Positions 34,358 to 42,999 are shown, counted from the stretch's first letter. The stretch: DNA of 64,000 nucleotides from Gracilimonas sp046602855 (GCF_046602855.1 NZ_JBKINJ010000002.1:868001-932000), one strand, 5' to 3'. Translations and numbers: made by a program. The notes: generated by a model from the letters alone, not told the origin.

Positions 34358-35410
34358 TTATAGCGATATAGGGCTTTTATATACCATTCCATCTTCGGAT
34401 GAAGCAAAATAAACTGTGTTGCTTTCGTTATCTACATCAAATGCTGCAAGGTAACCAACATGATCAGGAAGTGTATAAATGTCTGTTATTTCACCTGCAC
34501 TGTTTACTCTGATTAGTTGCTGAGGGACTTCTGAGTTTTTTCTGTTTGAAAGAATGACGATCTCTTCATCAATGACCTCAAGATCATTTATATAAGTGTA
34601 AGCGGGAAGCCCACCCGGTGAGTTTTTAGCTTTTTCTACCGTTGCCCTGAAAATGTCTTCGTTATATGGCAGTTCAATTTTTTGCTCCCAAACCAGTTTG
34701 CCATTCTGATCATATTTTTGAAGGATACTGTAAGCATTCAGGAAAGCATAAATATGATCATTATCTGTCCTTAAGGTGACCATGTTCTTGTAAAGGCCTG
34801 GGATCTCACCATTTTTGAGTTGGTTGAGACTTTCCTGAAAATCCACAACTTCTATGCTTTCACCTTTTGGAGTTCCAAAGTAAAAGGTAGAATCAGTGTT
34901 GAAATCAGTAACAGAAAGTAGAGTACTGTCAACACCCCCGGTAGCAATAATATACTTGGTTCTGTCAATAGCGGAGACTTCTTTAAGTATTGCAGCTGAC
35001 TTATATGCATGACCGTTAATAAAATTACCTTCGGCATCAAATTTAGAGATCATATTTTGATTGGTATCGATCACATGTATCACATCATCCGTGACAAATA
35101 GGTTGTCAATACGAATAAACTCACCCGGACCTCTTCCTTCACGCCCAAATGATGTGATCAGATCCCCTGATTTACTAACCAAACTGATCTGCTTTTGGTC
35201 AAAATCTACAATGGCTAAAGAGCCATTATCAAGCAATGCAATTTCTGTAGGCTGAGCAATATTATGAGTTTCGAAATCGGTAAAGGTATAAAGAGTATCA
35301 ATTGATGTCTTGCTGATATTGTCAGTTTGCTCAGTAGTACTATTACTCTTTTGTGAGCAACCAATGATCAAGATGAGTAATAATGAATAAGCGGGAACCT
35401 TGAAGCGCAT
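34358..35410 (-). CDS. 6-bladed beta-propeller lipoprotein
   Basis: 350 residues with a lipoprotein signal (PAYSLLLILIIGCSQ, Cys18). The rest repeats a propeller pattern typical of the Bacteroidota 6-bladed beta-propeller family (DUF4934-like): IALLDNGSLAIVDFDQKQIS, SFGREGRGPGEFIRIDNLFV, IHVIDTNQNMISKFDAEGNF and VTLRTDNDHIYAFLNAYSIL. These proteins are cell-surface or periplasmic and probably bind ligands; no enzymatic motif is visible. It is convergent with the creatininase-like gene and followed by no obvious terminator. Confidence 0.87.
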   Translation of the reverse strand: MRFKVPAYSLLLILIIGCSQKSNSTTEQTDNISKTSIDTLYTFTDFETHNIAQPTEIALLDNGSLAIVDFDQKQISLVSKSGDLITSFGREGRGPGEFIRIDNLFVTDDVIHVIDTNQNMISKFDAEGNFINGHAYKSAAILKEVSAIDRTKYIIATGGVDSTLLSVTDFNTDSTFYFGTPKGESIEVVDFQESLNQLKNGEIPGLYKNMVTLRTDNDHIYAFLNAYSILQKYDQNGKLVWEQKIELPYNEDIFRATVEKAKNSPGGLPAYTYINDLEVIDEEIVILSNRKNSEVPQQLIRVNSAGEITDIYTLPDHVGYLAAFDVDNESNTVYFASSEDGMVYKSPISL

Positions 35411-35489
35411 GAAAATAGACCTGTAGTTATTACTGAAAGCAATAGATATACTTATTCAGATAAAATATCAACAGGAGCATCTTTAAACA

Positions 35490-35524
35490 AAAAAAGCCCG
35501 CCTCTTAATAAGAAACGGGCTTAA
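35490..35524 (-). terminator. Intrinsic terminator of tRNA-Leu
   Basis: On the reverse strand AAGCCCG (35516-35522) pairs with CGGGCTT (35494-35500), followed by a run of T (A-tract at 35488-35495 on the + strand). It begins 7 bases after the tRNA 3' end. Confidence 0.82.
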
Positions 35525-35529
35525 TTACT

Positions 35530-35616
35530 TGGTGCTCACGAGAGGAATCGAACCTCCACGGCCGTTAGGCCATACGCCCCTCAAGCGCACGCGTCTACCA
35601 GTTCCGCCACGTGAGC
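35530..35616 (-). tRNA. tRNA-Leu (anticodon GAG)
   Basis: An 87-base tRNA with an encoded CCA. The reverse strand begins GCTCACGTGGCGGAACTGGT and ends with the pairing CGTGAGC plus ACCA. The anticodon stem-loop is TGCGC-TTGAGGG-GCGTA, giving anticodon GAG for the CUC/CUU leucine codons. A long variable arm (TGGCCTAACGGCCGT region) and GGTTCGATTCC T-arm confirm the class II leucine tRNA shape. A terminator follows directly. Confidence 0.96.
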
Positions 35617-35713
35617 ATAGGTAATCCCTGAAGGGCGACAAAGATAGCACTTTTGCCCTTCAAAATTCAATGCTTTACTGAAAAAACATGAAGCTCTTTA
35701 GAGAAATATGCGC

Positions 35714-35732
35714 CCTGACGCATAGTGTCAGG
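35714..35732. repeat. Short inverted repeat
   Basis: CCTGAC (35714-35719) and GTCAGG (35727-35732) with a 7-base loop, flanked by GCGC on the left and AGCG on the right. No T-run. A REP-like relic is possible, but one copy is weak evidence. Confidence 0.3.
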
Positions 35733-35870
35733 AGCGAGTAGTTTGTTAGTCCCTGAGATAACCTATTCGAGTAAACATCTGTATCACACGCGCAATGCTT
35801 GTGATAGTTGTGATTAGTAAATTTGAAGTCATTCCAAACTCTTCAACGTTGGAGGTTGAGTGTCGAATGT

Positions 35871-36419
35871 TCAGTCCTCTTCTTCCAGCTGGCGCTTGGC
35901 ATATTCGTTATCGGGATCGATCTTCAGTGCCTGCTCGTAATAGGTGCGGGCTTTGTCGGTTTGGCCACCTTTGTGGATCATATCACCCATGAGGATCCAA
36001 TTCTCTGCATCCTGTGGATCTTTTTTAATGCGTTCGATCAGATAAGGAATAGCTTCCTGACCACGATCGGTCATTAGCATCAACATGACCTTATTACGAT
36101 GAGCTGCAGAAGTATCGGCCATTTCAATGGCTTTATCAAAATCCTCTTCCGCCCCCTCCAGTTTTTCAAGCTGCATTCTAACATTACCGCGCAGGTTGTA
36201 GTAAGGGGCGTTTTCGTCATCGATCTCAATTGCTTTTTCAATAGCCTCAATACTCTTATCGTACTGATTCAATTGCTGCATGACCAATGCTTCGAGGTAG
36301 AAAGCCTCATGAGAATCCGGATGCTCTTTTTGCAGTTCTCTTGCAACATCCAGAGCGTAATCGATGTCTTTTTCTCTTAATAATTCAAAACCTTTATTCA
36401 GTTTCTCTTCGAAATTCAT
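35871..36419 (-). CDS. TPR-repeat protein
   Basis: 182 residues without a signal peptide, composed of about four to five TPR units. Examples are ALDVARELQKEHPDSHEAFY, SIEAIEKAIEIDDENAPYYN, AEEDFDKAIEMADTSAAHRN and ARTYYEQALKIDPDNEYAKR. Likely a cytoplasmic scaffold; no specific partner is known. It is the last gene of the tight dnaA operon, 9 bases after the DUF4834 gene. Confidence 0.88.
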   Translation of the reverse strand: MNFEEKLNKGFELLREKDIDYALDVARELQKEHPDSHEAFYLEALVMQQLNQYDKSIEAIEKAIEIDDENAPYYNLRGNVRMQLEKLEGAEEDFDKAIEMADTSAAHRNKVMLMLMTDRGQEAIPYLIERIKKDPQDAENWILMGDMIHKGGQTDKARTYYEQALKIDPDNEYAKRQLEEED

Positions 36420-36428
36420 GGAGTTAGT

Positions 36429-36617
36429 TTAATTTTCTTTATTAGAAAGATCTTCGTATTCAGCTTCTTCTATCTCATCAAAGCTTTTTTTTCTTTGGTT
36501 TGAACGTCCGCTAAACGGATCAAAACTCTTGTTTTTCTTATTGGAAGGTAAGAACAATCTGTTGATATATCTTATCAGAAAGAAGAATATTATGACAAAT
36601 AATAAAAACTTAAGCAT
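36429..36617 (-). CDS. DUF4834-like small membrane protein
   Basis: 62 residues: one N-terminal membrane helix (LKFLLFVIIFFFLIRYINRL), a basic linker, and an acidic tail with FDEIEEAEYEDLSN. This matches the DUF4834 type of small single-helix protein, common in Bacteroidota, with the E-E-A-E-(F/Y)-E-D motif. Function unknown. It lies 5 bases from the deoxynucleoside kinase gene and 9 bases from the TPR gene, so it is very probably translated as part of the operon. Confidence 0.78.
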   Translation of the reverse strand: MLKFLLFVIIFFFLIRYINRLFLPSNKKNKSFDPFSGRSNQRKKSFDEIEEAEYEDLSNKEN

Positions 36618-36622
36618 TTCAC

Positions 36623-37264
36623 TCAGGGTGAGATGTGAATATGTGTGTTAGTAGTAATTGGTTTTTCAAAGATCTGCTCTTCAATATATTGCAAGTGCTC
36701 ACTATTGTTTACAAAATCGATCTCGGAAGCATTCAAAACGATCAGTGGAGCCCGGTTATAATGATGAAAGAAATGATTGTACGCATCGTTCAACTCTTTT
36801 AGGTATTCCGGGGTAATGTGCCTCTCATAATCTCTGCCTCGATTCTCAATATTTTCCATCAATCGTTCCACGGAAGACTGTATATAAATGATCAGATCAG
36901 GCTGTGCAGCGATCCCGGTCATAATACTAAAAATATTATCATATAGGGCCATTTCATCCTGATCCAGATTCAAACGCGCAAATATACGATCTTTATCAAA
37001 GATATAATCTGAGACCGTGAATTGGTGGAACAGATCTTGACTCATCATATTTTGCTGTTGCTTGAATCGGCTTGCCAAAAAAGCGAGTTGGGTTTGAAAG
37101 GCATATCGCTCACGGTCTTCATAGAACTTTGGGAGAAATGGATTGTCCTCGAACTCCTCAAGCACTAATCGTGCATTTTTGCGCTCAGCCAGCAGGGAGG
37201 CGAGAGAAGTTTTCCCGGCTCCAATTACACCTTCGATCGCAATAAAATCATATGGGTTGGGCAT
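36623..37264 (-). CDS. Deoxynucleoside kinase
   Basis: 213 residues, phosphorylating deoxynucleosides for dNTP salvage. The P-loop is EGVIGAGKTSLASLL (residues 11-25). Conserved family segments are LVLEEFEDNPFLPKFYED, FTVSDYIFDKDRIFA (the D-R of the catalytic/substrate region) and ERLMENIENRGRDYERHI (the lid with Arg residues), then EYLKELNDAYNHFFHHYNRA. It belongs to the dNK/dGK group; which base is preferred cannot be told. It is 3 bases downstream of folK. Its place in the dnaA operon links replication initiation with precursor supply. Confidence 0.93.
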   Translation of the reverse strand: MPNPYDFIAIEGVIGAGKTSLASLLAERKNARLVLEEFEDNPFLPKFYEDRERYAFQTQLAFLASRFKQQQNMMSQDLFHQFTVSDYIFDKDRIFARLNLDQDEMALYDNIFSIMTGIAAQPDLIIYIQSSVERLMENIENRGRDYERHITPEYLKELNDAYNHFFHHYNRAPLIVLNASEIDFVNNSEHLQYIEEQIFEKPITTNTHIHISP

Positions 37265-37267
37265 CAG

Positions 37268-37756
37268 CTACCAATTCAGGGTTGTTTTAACAATGTCGAG
37301 CTTTGGTGCTTGTTTGATCAGTTTATCCACATGTTGAGCAGACACAGGATCCCGCCAGTCGGGTAAAACATCCTTAAGAGGTAAAAGAACAAACAAACGG
37401 CTCTTATATTCTTGATGTGGAATTATAAGGGTATCTGTTTCAATGACCAAGTTATCATAGGCAATTATATCAAGGTCTAACGTTCGGGCAGTCCACTTAG
37501 GATAGCGGGAGGGGCGGCCCTGCTTTTTCTCCTGTTTTTTGAGTTTTTCAAAGAGTTCATTTGGTTTAAGCTCTGTTTCAATAACGACAACCGCATTCAA
37601 GAAATCATTTTCAGATGGACCAACCGGTTCAGACCGATAAATGGGAGATTCTTTAAGCTCAGAATTGGTAAGCTTTTTAAGAAATTTAAAGGCAGTTTTT
37701 AGTTGCTTGTGAGGATCGTTAAGATTAGAACCCAGTGCTATAACTACCTGGGCCAT
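37268..37756 (-). CDS. folK: Hydroxymethyldihydropterin pyrophosphokinase
   Basis: 162-residue HPPK of the folate pathway, transferring pyrophosphate from ATP to 6-hydroxymethyl-dihydropterin. Diagnostic motifs are VIALGSNLNDPHKQLKTAF, SPIYRSEPVGPSENDFLNAV and RTLDLDIIAYDNLVIETDTL (the R-x-L-D-(L/I)-D-I metal and ATP site), then IPHQEYKSRLFVLLPLKDV. The start overlaps the end of folB by 13 bases, so the two are co-translated. Length is normal. Confidence 0.95.
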   Translation of the reverse strand: MAQVVIALGSNLNDPHKQLKTAFKFLKKLTNSELKESPIYRSEPVGPSENDFLNAVVVIETELKPNELFEKLKKQEKKQGRPSRYPKWTARTLDLDIIAYDNLVIETDTLIIPHQEYKSRLFVLLPLKDVLPDWRDPVSAQHVDKLIKQAPKLDIVKTTLNW

Positions 37757-38106
37757 GACATGCTCACTTCAGTATGATCGATCGGTGCTTGGATAGGTGG
37801 CCTCAGTTTTCGAATCCTGACATCGATCTTTTCACATTGGTTTATAAAGTTCTTAGTGAGAGCTTCGCCGATTTGGAAACAGAGGGTCTCGATCAGGTCA
37901 ACGGATTCACCTTTCATGATCTCGGCCGTGATCTGCTGAACGTCAGTGTAGTTAATGGCATCTGAAAGATCGTCAGATCTTCCGGCTTTGGAAAGGTCGG
38001 TGTGAAATTTTACATCCACTATAAAATCATTTCCCTCTTCTTTTTCGAAATCCTGAACACCATGGTATCCAAGAAATTTCATGCCGTTTACTGAAAGGGT
38101 ATCCAT
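37744..38106 (-). CDS. folB: Dihydroneopterin aldolase
   Basis: 120 residues. FolB cleaves dihydroneopterin to 6-hydroxymethyl-dihydropterin and glycolaldehyde. It begins LSVNGMKFLGYHGVQDFEKE, with the conserved G-x-H-G and a downstream Glu, then FIVDVKFHTDLSKAGRSDDL, AINYTDVQQITAEIM and SVDLIETLCFQIGEAL with the binding Glu. The C-terminal VRIRKLRPPIQAPIDHTEVS segment contains the K-x-x-P-P active-site element, here as RKLRPP. It directly follows dnaA by 5 bases and overlaps folK. Confidence 0.94.
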   Translation of the reverse strand: MDTLSVNGMKFLGYHGVQDFEKEEGNDFIVDVKFHTDLSKAGRSDDLSDAINYTDVQQITAEIMKGESVDLIETLCFQIGEALTKNFINQCEKIDVRIRKLRPPIQAPIDHTEVSMSWPR

Positions 38107-38111
38107 TACGA

Positions 38112-39557
38112 TTAAAGGCTGGCTACTTCAATACCCTGATGAAGCTCTTCAACCATACGCTTGTGCTTTGGGCTGGTTGAGATGCGTTCTTCAACCGTGG
38201 AAATGGCATGAATAACAGTAGAGTGGTCACGTCCGCCAAAATGTAATCCGATCGTTTTTAAGCTGGACTTTGTGAATTTCTTGGAGAGATACATAGCGAT
38301 TTGCCGGGCTTCCACGATCTCCTGTTTTCGGGTCTTTTCACGAACCTTATTGGTATCGATTCCGAAATAATCACACACGAAATTCTGAATAGATTCAATG
38401 GAGATCTGTGTGTTTGAATCTTTAACCATATCCTTCAATACACGCTTGGCCATGGCAAGGTCAATGTCATCCACATTCTGCAGTGAGGCATGTGCCAGGA
38501 GTTTGATAATGGCCCCTTCAAGGTCTCTGACGTTAGATTTGAAGTTGTGGGCTATGAATTCAATGATCTGTGGATCTATTTCTATGCCGTTGTCACTTGC
38601 TTTGCGTTCAAGAATGGCATAACGGGTTTCGTATTCCGGCATTTTAAGGTCGGCACTTAATCCCCATCCAAAACGGGAGATGAGTCGTTCTTCAATATCA
38701 GGTACATCTTTTGGTGCGCGGTCACTGCTAAGAATGATCTGTTTGCCATCCTGATGCAATGCATTGAATATGTGGAAAAATTCTTCCTGCGTCTTTTCCT
38801 TACCGCTGAAGAATTGAATGTCATCTACCATTAAAACATCAATATTCCGGTAGAACATGGAAAACTCACTGGCGCGATTGTTTCGGATAGCATGTACAAA
38901 TTCGTTAGTGAAGGCCTCAGATGAGATATAAAGGACAGACTTTTCATCCCCAAACTTTTCTTTGATCTTGTTGCCGATACTTTGAACAAGGTGTGTTTTA
39001 CCTAGCCCGGTAGGACCGTATACAAAAAATGGATTGAATGAATTACTTCCTGGATTATCGGCAATGGCCATAGCGGCAGAACGTGCAAGGCGGTTACAGT
39101 CACCTTCAATGAAACGCTCGAAAACGTAGTTGTTATTCAGATTCGAATCGATCTTGGTCTTTTTGATGCCCGGGATCACAAAAGGATTTTCAATACGGTC
39201 GGGCTGATATTCAGGATACCCACTAGACTCTTGAGGTTGAACCGGACCCATGGGGCGCTGTGGCATTCTGACTGATCGGTTATTCTCAAACTGATCAGAT
39301 TTTTCCATTACAATGGAATATTCCAATTTCCCTTCCGGGCCCAACACTTTTGCCAGGGTAGAACGAAGCATATTGTAGTAATGCTCTTCCAGCCATTCGT
39401 ACCAGAACTGACTGGGTACCTGAATAGTAAGGGTGCCGTCTTTTAGAGACACAGGTTTGATCGGTTCAAACCAGGATTTATACTTCTGATAGCTGATGTT
39501 GTCCTTTATAATATCGAGGCAGTCATCCCATGCCTTCTCAACCGATAACTCGTACAA
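38112..39557 (-). CDS. dnaA: Chromosomal replication initiator DnaA
   Basis: 481 residues. Domain I (1-80) has the AWDDCLDIIKDNISYQKYKS start. The AAA+ domain (about 145-345) shows FFVYGPTGLGKTHLVQSIGN (Walker A), DVLMVDDIQFFSGKEKTQEE (Walker B, sensor region) and LSSDRAPKDVPDIEERLISR with the arginine finger box. The C-terminal DNA-binding domain has ARQIAMYLSKKFTKSSLKTI then HFGGRDHSTVIHAI, the DnaA-box recognition signature. DnaA binds ATP and melts oriC. The DnaA boxes immediately upstream suggest autoregulation. It heads a six-gene operon with very short gaps. Confidence 0.97.
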   Translation of the reverse strand: MYELSVEKAWDDCLDIIKDNISYQKYKSWFEPIKPVSLKDGTLTIQVPSQFWYEWLEEHYYNMLRSTLAKVLGPEGKLEYSIVMEKSDQFENNRSVRMPQRPMGPVQPQESSGYPEYQPDRIENPFVIPGIKKTKIDSNLNNNYVFERFIEGDCNRLARSAAMAIADNPGSNSFNPFFVYGPTGLGKTHLVQSIGNKIKEKFGDEKSVLYISSEAFTNEFVHAIRNNRASEFSMFYRNIDVLMVDDIQFFSGKEKTQEEFFHIFNALHQDGKQIILSSDRAPKDVPDIEERLISRFGWGLSADLKMPEYETRYAILERKASDNGIEIDPQIIEFIAHNFKSNVRDLEGAIIKLLAHASLQNVDDIDLAMAKRVLKDMVKDSNTQISIESIQNFVCDYFGIDTNKVREKTRKQEIVEARQIAMYLSKKFTKSSLKTIGLHFGGRDHSTVIHAISTVEERISTSPKHKRMVEELHQGIEVASL

Positions 39558-39924
39558 TTTTCAAATCCCCCTAACGGTATTAGCTTAAATAAGTTTGATC
39601 CTTTCCTAGCCAGTTATCCACAGGTACGGATAATCAACTGGCTTTGTTCGGTTTTGAAAATGGCAATTTATTGGGCACTTGTCAAACCTGTATTTGCCCA
39701 ATATTGAAAAGTTATCCACAATAGTATAAACTATGTAAGCTATTGGCGCGCATCGATTAAAAGATAACTACAAAAAATTCCTAAAAAGGACTTGACACCC
39801 CGTAACAATGCCGTAACACTGAATTAGCGTTTTTGAAAAACAGAGGGAAGGATTATAAAATACTTTTCCACAAGTTATCCACATTTATAGAATAAAGTGG
39901 GGAGATAAATTTTTGCGCAAAAAA
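39558..39924. other. oriC: Putative replication origin (oriC) upstream of dnaA
   Basis: A 367-base gap between dnaA and prmC with no reading frame. It holds three perfect DnaA boxes TTATCCACA (39614-39622, 39712-39720, 39875-39883), all on the + strand. There is also a near-match TTTTCCACA at 39864-39872 and a reverse TTATCCGTA at 39625-39633. AT-rich stretches (39760-39785, 39835-39865) could unwind. DnaA boxes clustered beside dnaA are the standard chromosomal origin arrangement. The dnaA promoter must also lie here, so the boxes may serve autoregulation instead of, or as well as, initiation. Confidence 0.72.
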
Positions 39925-40785
39925 TCAAGCCTTTTTTGCTTTAAAAAATCTTTTTTTCTCGTCCAGATCTTTAAGGATCTCAGAGGTCCATATTGAGGGG
40001 TCGAAAAGCTTTGATACCTCAGTACCTAACTGATGATGTAATTCAAAATAAGCTGTCCCTTTTTCTTTCAAAGATAAGCGAGAAATAGACTCAAGTGCAC
40101 TGTACATATTTTCTGTAGATTCACAGAACAGAGCGAGTTCCGGTTCGAATTCCAGAACCTCTTTGTCAAGGGTGCTTTTTTCGTCAGGTTCAATGTAAGG
40201 CGGGTTGGATACAATGACATCAAAAAAGTCAGATTGGATTTGAGAGGGCTCAAACAGATCGTCACAGAAATAGGTTACTTCAACCTCATTATACTCAGCA
40301 TTGCTTTTAGCGATCTCGAGAGCTTTTTCTGAGATATCAGTGGCATATACATCCCATTCCGGTTTCTCTTTTTTTATGGATACGGGGATACAGCCGGAGC
40401 CGGTGCCAATATCCAGAATTTTTAGATTTTCTTTCTCTTTGTTCTCTTTAAGAATTAGATCTACAAGCTGTTCAGTTTCCTGCCTTGGGATGAGAACTCC
40501 CGGCTCAACCTTAATTTTAACATTCAGAAAATCAGATTCACCTGAAATATATTGTAAGGGTTCATGCAAAGACCTTCTCTTAACCAAAGGTCGTAAAGTA
40601 TCAAGTTCTTCTGACGAAAGAGGTCTGTCGTACATTAAGTATAGATCCAGCCGCTTAACATTTAAAACATCTGCCAATAGCCATTCTATACTATAGCGAG
40701 GTGACCTGACTTCTTTTTCCTCAAAGAAATCTGTGGCCCACTCAAGCATGCTAAGAACCGTCCATAAGGAAGGTGTTTTAGCCAT
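39925..40785 (-). CDS. prmC: Release factor glutamine methyltransferase
   Basis: 286 residues. PrmC methylates the Gln of the GGQ motif of RF1 and RF2. The N-terminal helical domain is followed by RRSLHEPLQYISGESDFLN and GVLIPRQETEQLVDL (family signature P-R-x-E-T-E). The SAM-binding motif is ILDIGTGSGCIPVSIKKE, and the catalytic NPPY motif is VIVSNPPYIEPDEKSTLDKE. Length is normal. It is 3 bases downstream of the unknown 128-residue gene, so the two are probably co-transcribed toward the putative origin. Confidence 0.95.
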   Translation of the reverse strand: MAKTPSLWTVLSMLEWATDFFEEKEVRSPRYSIEWLLADVLNVKRLDLYLMYDRPLSSEELDTLRPLVKRRSLHEPLQYISGESDFLNVKIKVEPGVLIPRQETEQLVDLILKENKEKENLKILDIGTGSGCIPVSIKKEKPEWDVYATDISEKALEIAKSNAEYNEVEVTYFCDDLFEPSQIQSDFFDVIVSNPPYIEPDEKSTLDKEVLEFEPELALFCESTENMYSALESISRLSLKEKGTAYFELHHQLGTEVSKLFDPSIWTSEILKDLDEKKRFFKAKKA

Positions 40786-40788
40786 AAA

Positions 40789-41175
40789 TTACTCTTCTTC
40801 AGTCTCAGCAGGTGGCTGTTCTTCCTGAAGGGTTAATCCGTGACGTTTTGAGAAATCAAGAATGAAATCGACCACATTGTTCTCTACAGTTTGTTCTTCA
40901 GAAAGTGAACTTCCTCTAAAACCCATGCGACCACCGGTTTTCTTAAGAACGATCTTATTATGTTTACCTTTACTTTCTAGGATACAAGTAAGGGTAACGC
41001 TGGAATTGATCTGTTTTTCGTATTCCTCATAAACTGCTACATAGATGGTCTCAGAAGTCCCCTCTGGAGAATACTCATAAAGAAATTTTGGTGGTTGCTC
41101 TTTAAACAATTTGGATGACATTCTGCGAAGCGTTGCAGTTGGTCCAAATACGAAATATGTTGTATGTGAATTCAT
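40789..41175 (-). CDS. Hypothetical conserved protein upstream of prmC
   Basis: 128 residues, soluble, no signal peptide. Begins MNSHTTYFVFGPTATLRRMS, with a mixed alpha/beta pattern (TIYVAVYEEYEKQINSSVTL, CILESKGKHNKIVLKKTGGR), a helical part (VVDFILDFSKRHGLTLQ) and an acidic tail of Glu. I do not recognise it. The close spacing to prmC indicates a translation-linked operon, but this is not evidence for a shared role. Confidence 0.75.
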   Translation of the reverse strand: MNSHTTYFVFGPTATLRRMSSKLFKEQPPKFLYEYSPEGTSETIYVAVYEEYEKQINSSVTLTCILESKGKHNKIVLKKTGGRMGFRGSSLSEEQTVENNVVDFILDFSKRHGLTLQEEQPPAETEEE

Positions 41176-41333
41176 GCTTTGTAGCTTGAATTAATTATTT
41201 TATGGATGTGTTTATTACTAAAAATTTGTGGTGAAAATAACATGATATTGTATTAACGCAATAAGAAAATGAAGAAAATTTCGTTATCGTACCACTTAAT
41301 GGGCTCTAAACTATCTTAAACCCAACTTTTTTG

Positions 41334-42173
41334 ATGAAAAAATTTATTACAGTCTTTGTATTTACTGCTGCTTTACTAACAAATAATGCCTTTGCACAGT
41401 TTGGTGAACCTGAGGTTCGTAAAATTGACGCCCCTAAAAATTTATATGATGAAGGTTACAGAACCGGATTTGGGATTAACCTTGCACTCACTGATTTTGG
41501 CTTTGGCGCCGGTGGACAATTTCGACTTGGTCTTAAGCCTTACACAGAAGCATTGATCTCACTTAAGATATCAGGCCTAAAGGATCCGACAGAGCAGACG
41601 TTTACTGATTTCCTCGGTTATAGAACTACTCCCGATAAATATCAGCGAGTTATTTCGGTCCCACTTTACATTGGAGTTAAACAAAGATTCTTTCCTGAAA
41701 AAATCGCTGATAACTTCAGACTATTCAGCTCTATAAGTGCAGGTCCTGCTTTCGCATTCTCCTATAGCTATTTCAATGATATCAATGAAAACGGATTTAG
41801 GGAAAATGATGCCCGTATATACGGATTTACGGAACGAACCAATGATATTTTTACCGGTTGGGGTGATTCAGAGACTCATTGGGGTATGGGAGGTGAATTT
41901 ACTGTTGGAATAGATTTCGGTGATAATTTTTCGAATCTATCTACCGTTCAATTTGGCTATACCATGAATTACTTCCCGAATGGTATTCAGGTTTTGCAGC
42001 CATGTAAAGCCGATCTTACCAGAATCAATCAAGCTCCTATCAATGCATGTGAATTTGCATCGACAGTTGCAGTTGGCCCAAATGGTGATTTCGCTCCTCT
42101 CGAGCAAGCCAACGATCCAAGAAAATATTTTGGATCAGCTCAGATCAGCTTCATTTTTGGCTGGATGTGGTAA
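41334..42173 (+). CDS. Outer-membrane beta-barrel protein
   Basis: 279 residues with a signal peptide (FITVFVFTAALLTNNAFAQ). The mature part alternates hydrophobic residues as in outer-membrane strands, e.g. TGFGINLALTDFGFGAGGQF, EALISLKISGLKDPTEQTFT, VISVPLYIGVKQRFFPEKI and AQISFIFGWMW as the final strand ending in an aromatic residue. This is consistent with a small barrel of the OmpA-like or porin-like group. Function unknown. The ATG at 41334 is preferred over a TTG three bases earlier. It ends 5 bases before the convergent HAD gene, without a terminator. Confidence 0.78.
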   Translation: MKKFITVFVFTAALLTNNAFAQFGEPEVRKIDAPKNLYDEGYRTGFGINLALTDFGFGAGGQFRLGLKPYTEALISLKISGLKDPTEQTFTDFLGYRTTPDKYQRVISVPLYIGVKQRFFPEKIADNFRLFSSISAGPAFAFSYSYFNDINENGFRENDARIYGFTERTNDIFTGWGDSETHWGMGGEFTVGIDFGDNFSNLSTVQFGYTMNYFPNGIQVLQPCKADLTRINQAPINACEFASTVAVGPNGDFAPLEQANDPRKYFGSAQISFIFGWMW

Positions 42174-42178
42174 AGCCA

Positions 42179-42877
42179 TCAGCCCGAGGTTAGTTCGGCA
42201 AACCACTTTTCAGGTTCTGAAAGATCGTCAATTATAAAATCAGGGTCATGTTTGGCAAGCTCATCACGCCCGTATTTTCCTGTGGTTACTGATATGCATC
42301 TCATACCGGCATGTTTTGCACAGAGAATATCTCTTGGAGTGTCACCTATAATTACGAAAAGTGAAGGATCCGGTTCTATTCCCATTTGTTCTCTGACCTG
42401 ATCAATTGCGATCATAGGAAGCCTGTTTCTGTCTCTATCCTTTTCACCAAAAGCTCCGATAGAAAAATCGTAATCAATTTTTCCGGCATTTAATTTGAGT
42501 TGGGCTGCCTCAGGATAATTACCGGTTAAAAGACCGTTTACGAAATTATTATCTGTGAAATAATTTATGGCGTCATCAACATATTTATGTCGATGTACAA
42601 GCGTTTCATTTAATCTATTTTCAAGTTCGCTTAGATAAGCTGATTTGAATGTATGATAAAGATTTTCATCATAGTCATGGTTCACCAAAAATGAGGTAAA
42701 AATGTCGTGATCAGTTCGTCCGGAAAATGCATCATTTTCCATATCGGGATAGTTGATACTGTGTTCATCTAAAAGTTCTCTCAGCATGGCTCTGTTAAAA
42801 CCGCGATCAACGGTTAGCATGGTTCCATCTATGTCAAGTAAAATAACCCAGGGGTGTCTCATTTGTGAATTGTTCAT
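42179..42877 (-). CDS. HAD-superfamily phosphatase
   Basis: 232 residues of the haloacid dehalogenase superfamily. Motif I is LLDIDGTMLTVDRGF with the nucleophilic Asp, motif II contains the Thr in GLLTGNYPEAAQ, motif III supplies Lys in KLNAGKIDYDFSIGAF, and motif IV is FVIIGDTPRDILCAKHAGM. This is close to the phosphoglycolate-phosphatase-like group with a helical cap. The substrate is unknown. It lies divergent to eno, and the 120-base gap holds both promoters. Confidence 0.9.
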   Translation of the reverse strand: MNNSQMRHPWVILLDIDGTMLTVDRGFNRAMLRELLDEHSINYPDMENDAFSGRTDHDIFTSFLVNHDYDENLYHTFKSAYLSELENRLNETLVHRHKYVDDAINYFTDNNFVNGLLTGNYPEAAQLKLNAGKIDYDFSIGAFGEKDRDRNRLPMIAIDQVREQMGIEPDPSLFVIIGDTPRDILCAKHAGMRCISVTTGKYGRDELAKHDPDFIIDDLSEPEKWFAELTSG

Positions 42878-42999
42878 TGATTGTTAATATCATCTTCACT
42901 TTAAGTTACGAATATTGAGCCGAAATGGCTTTAAGTACATGTTAAATAACAGTACCTTTAAGCAGTAAGAATCTCACTTAACTAATCGGAGAATTGATA

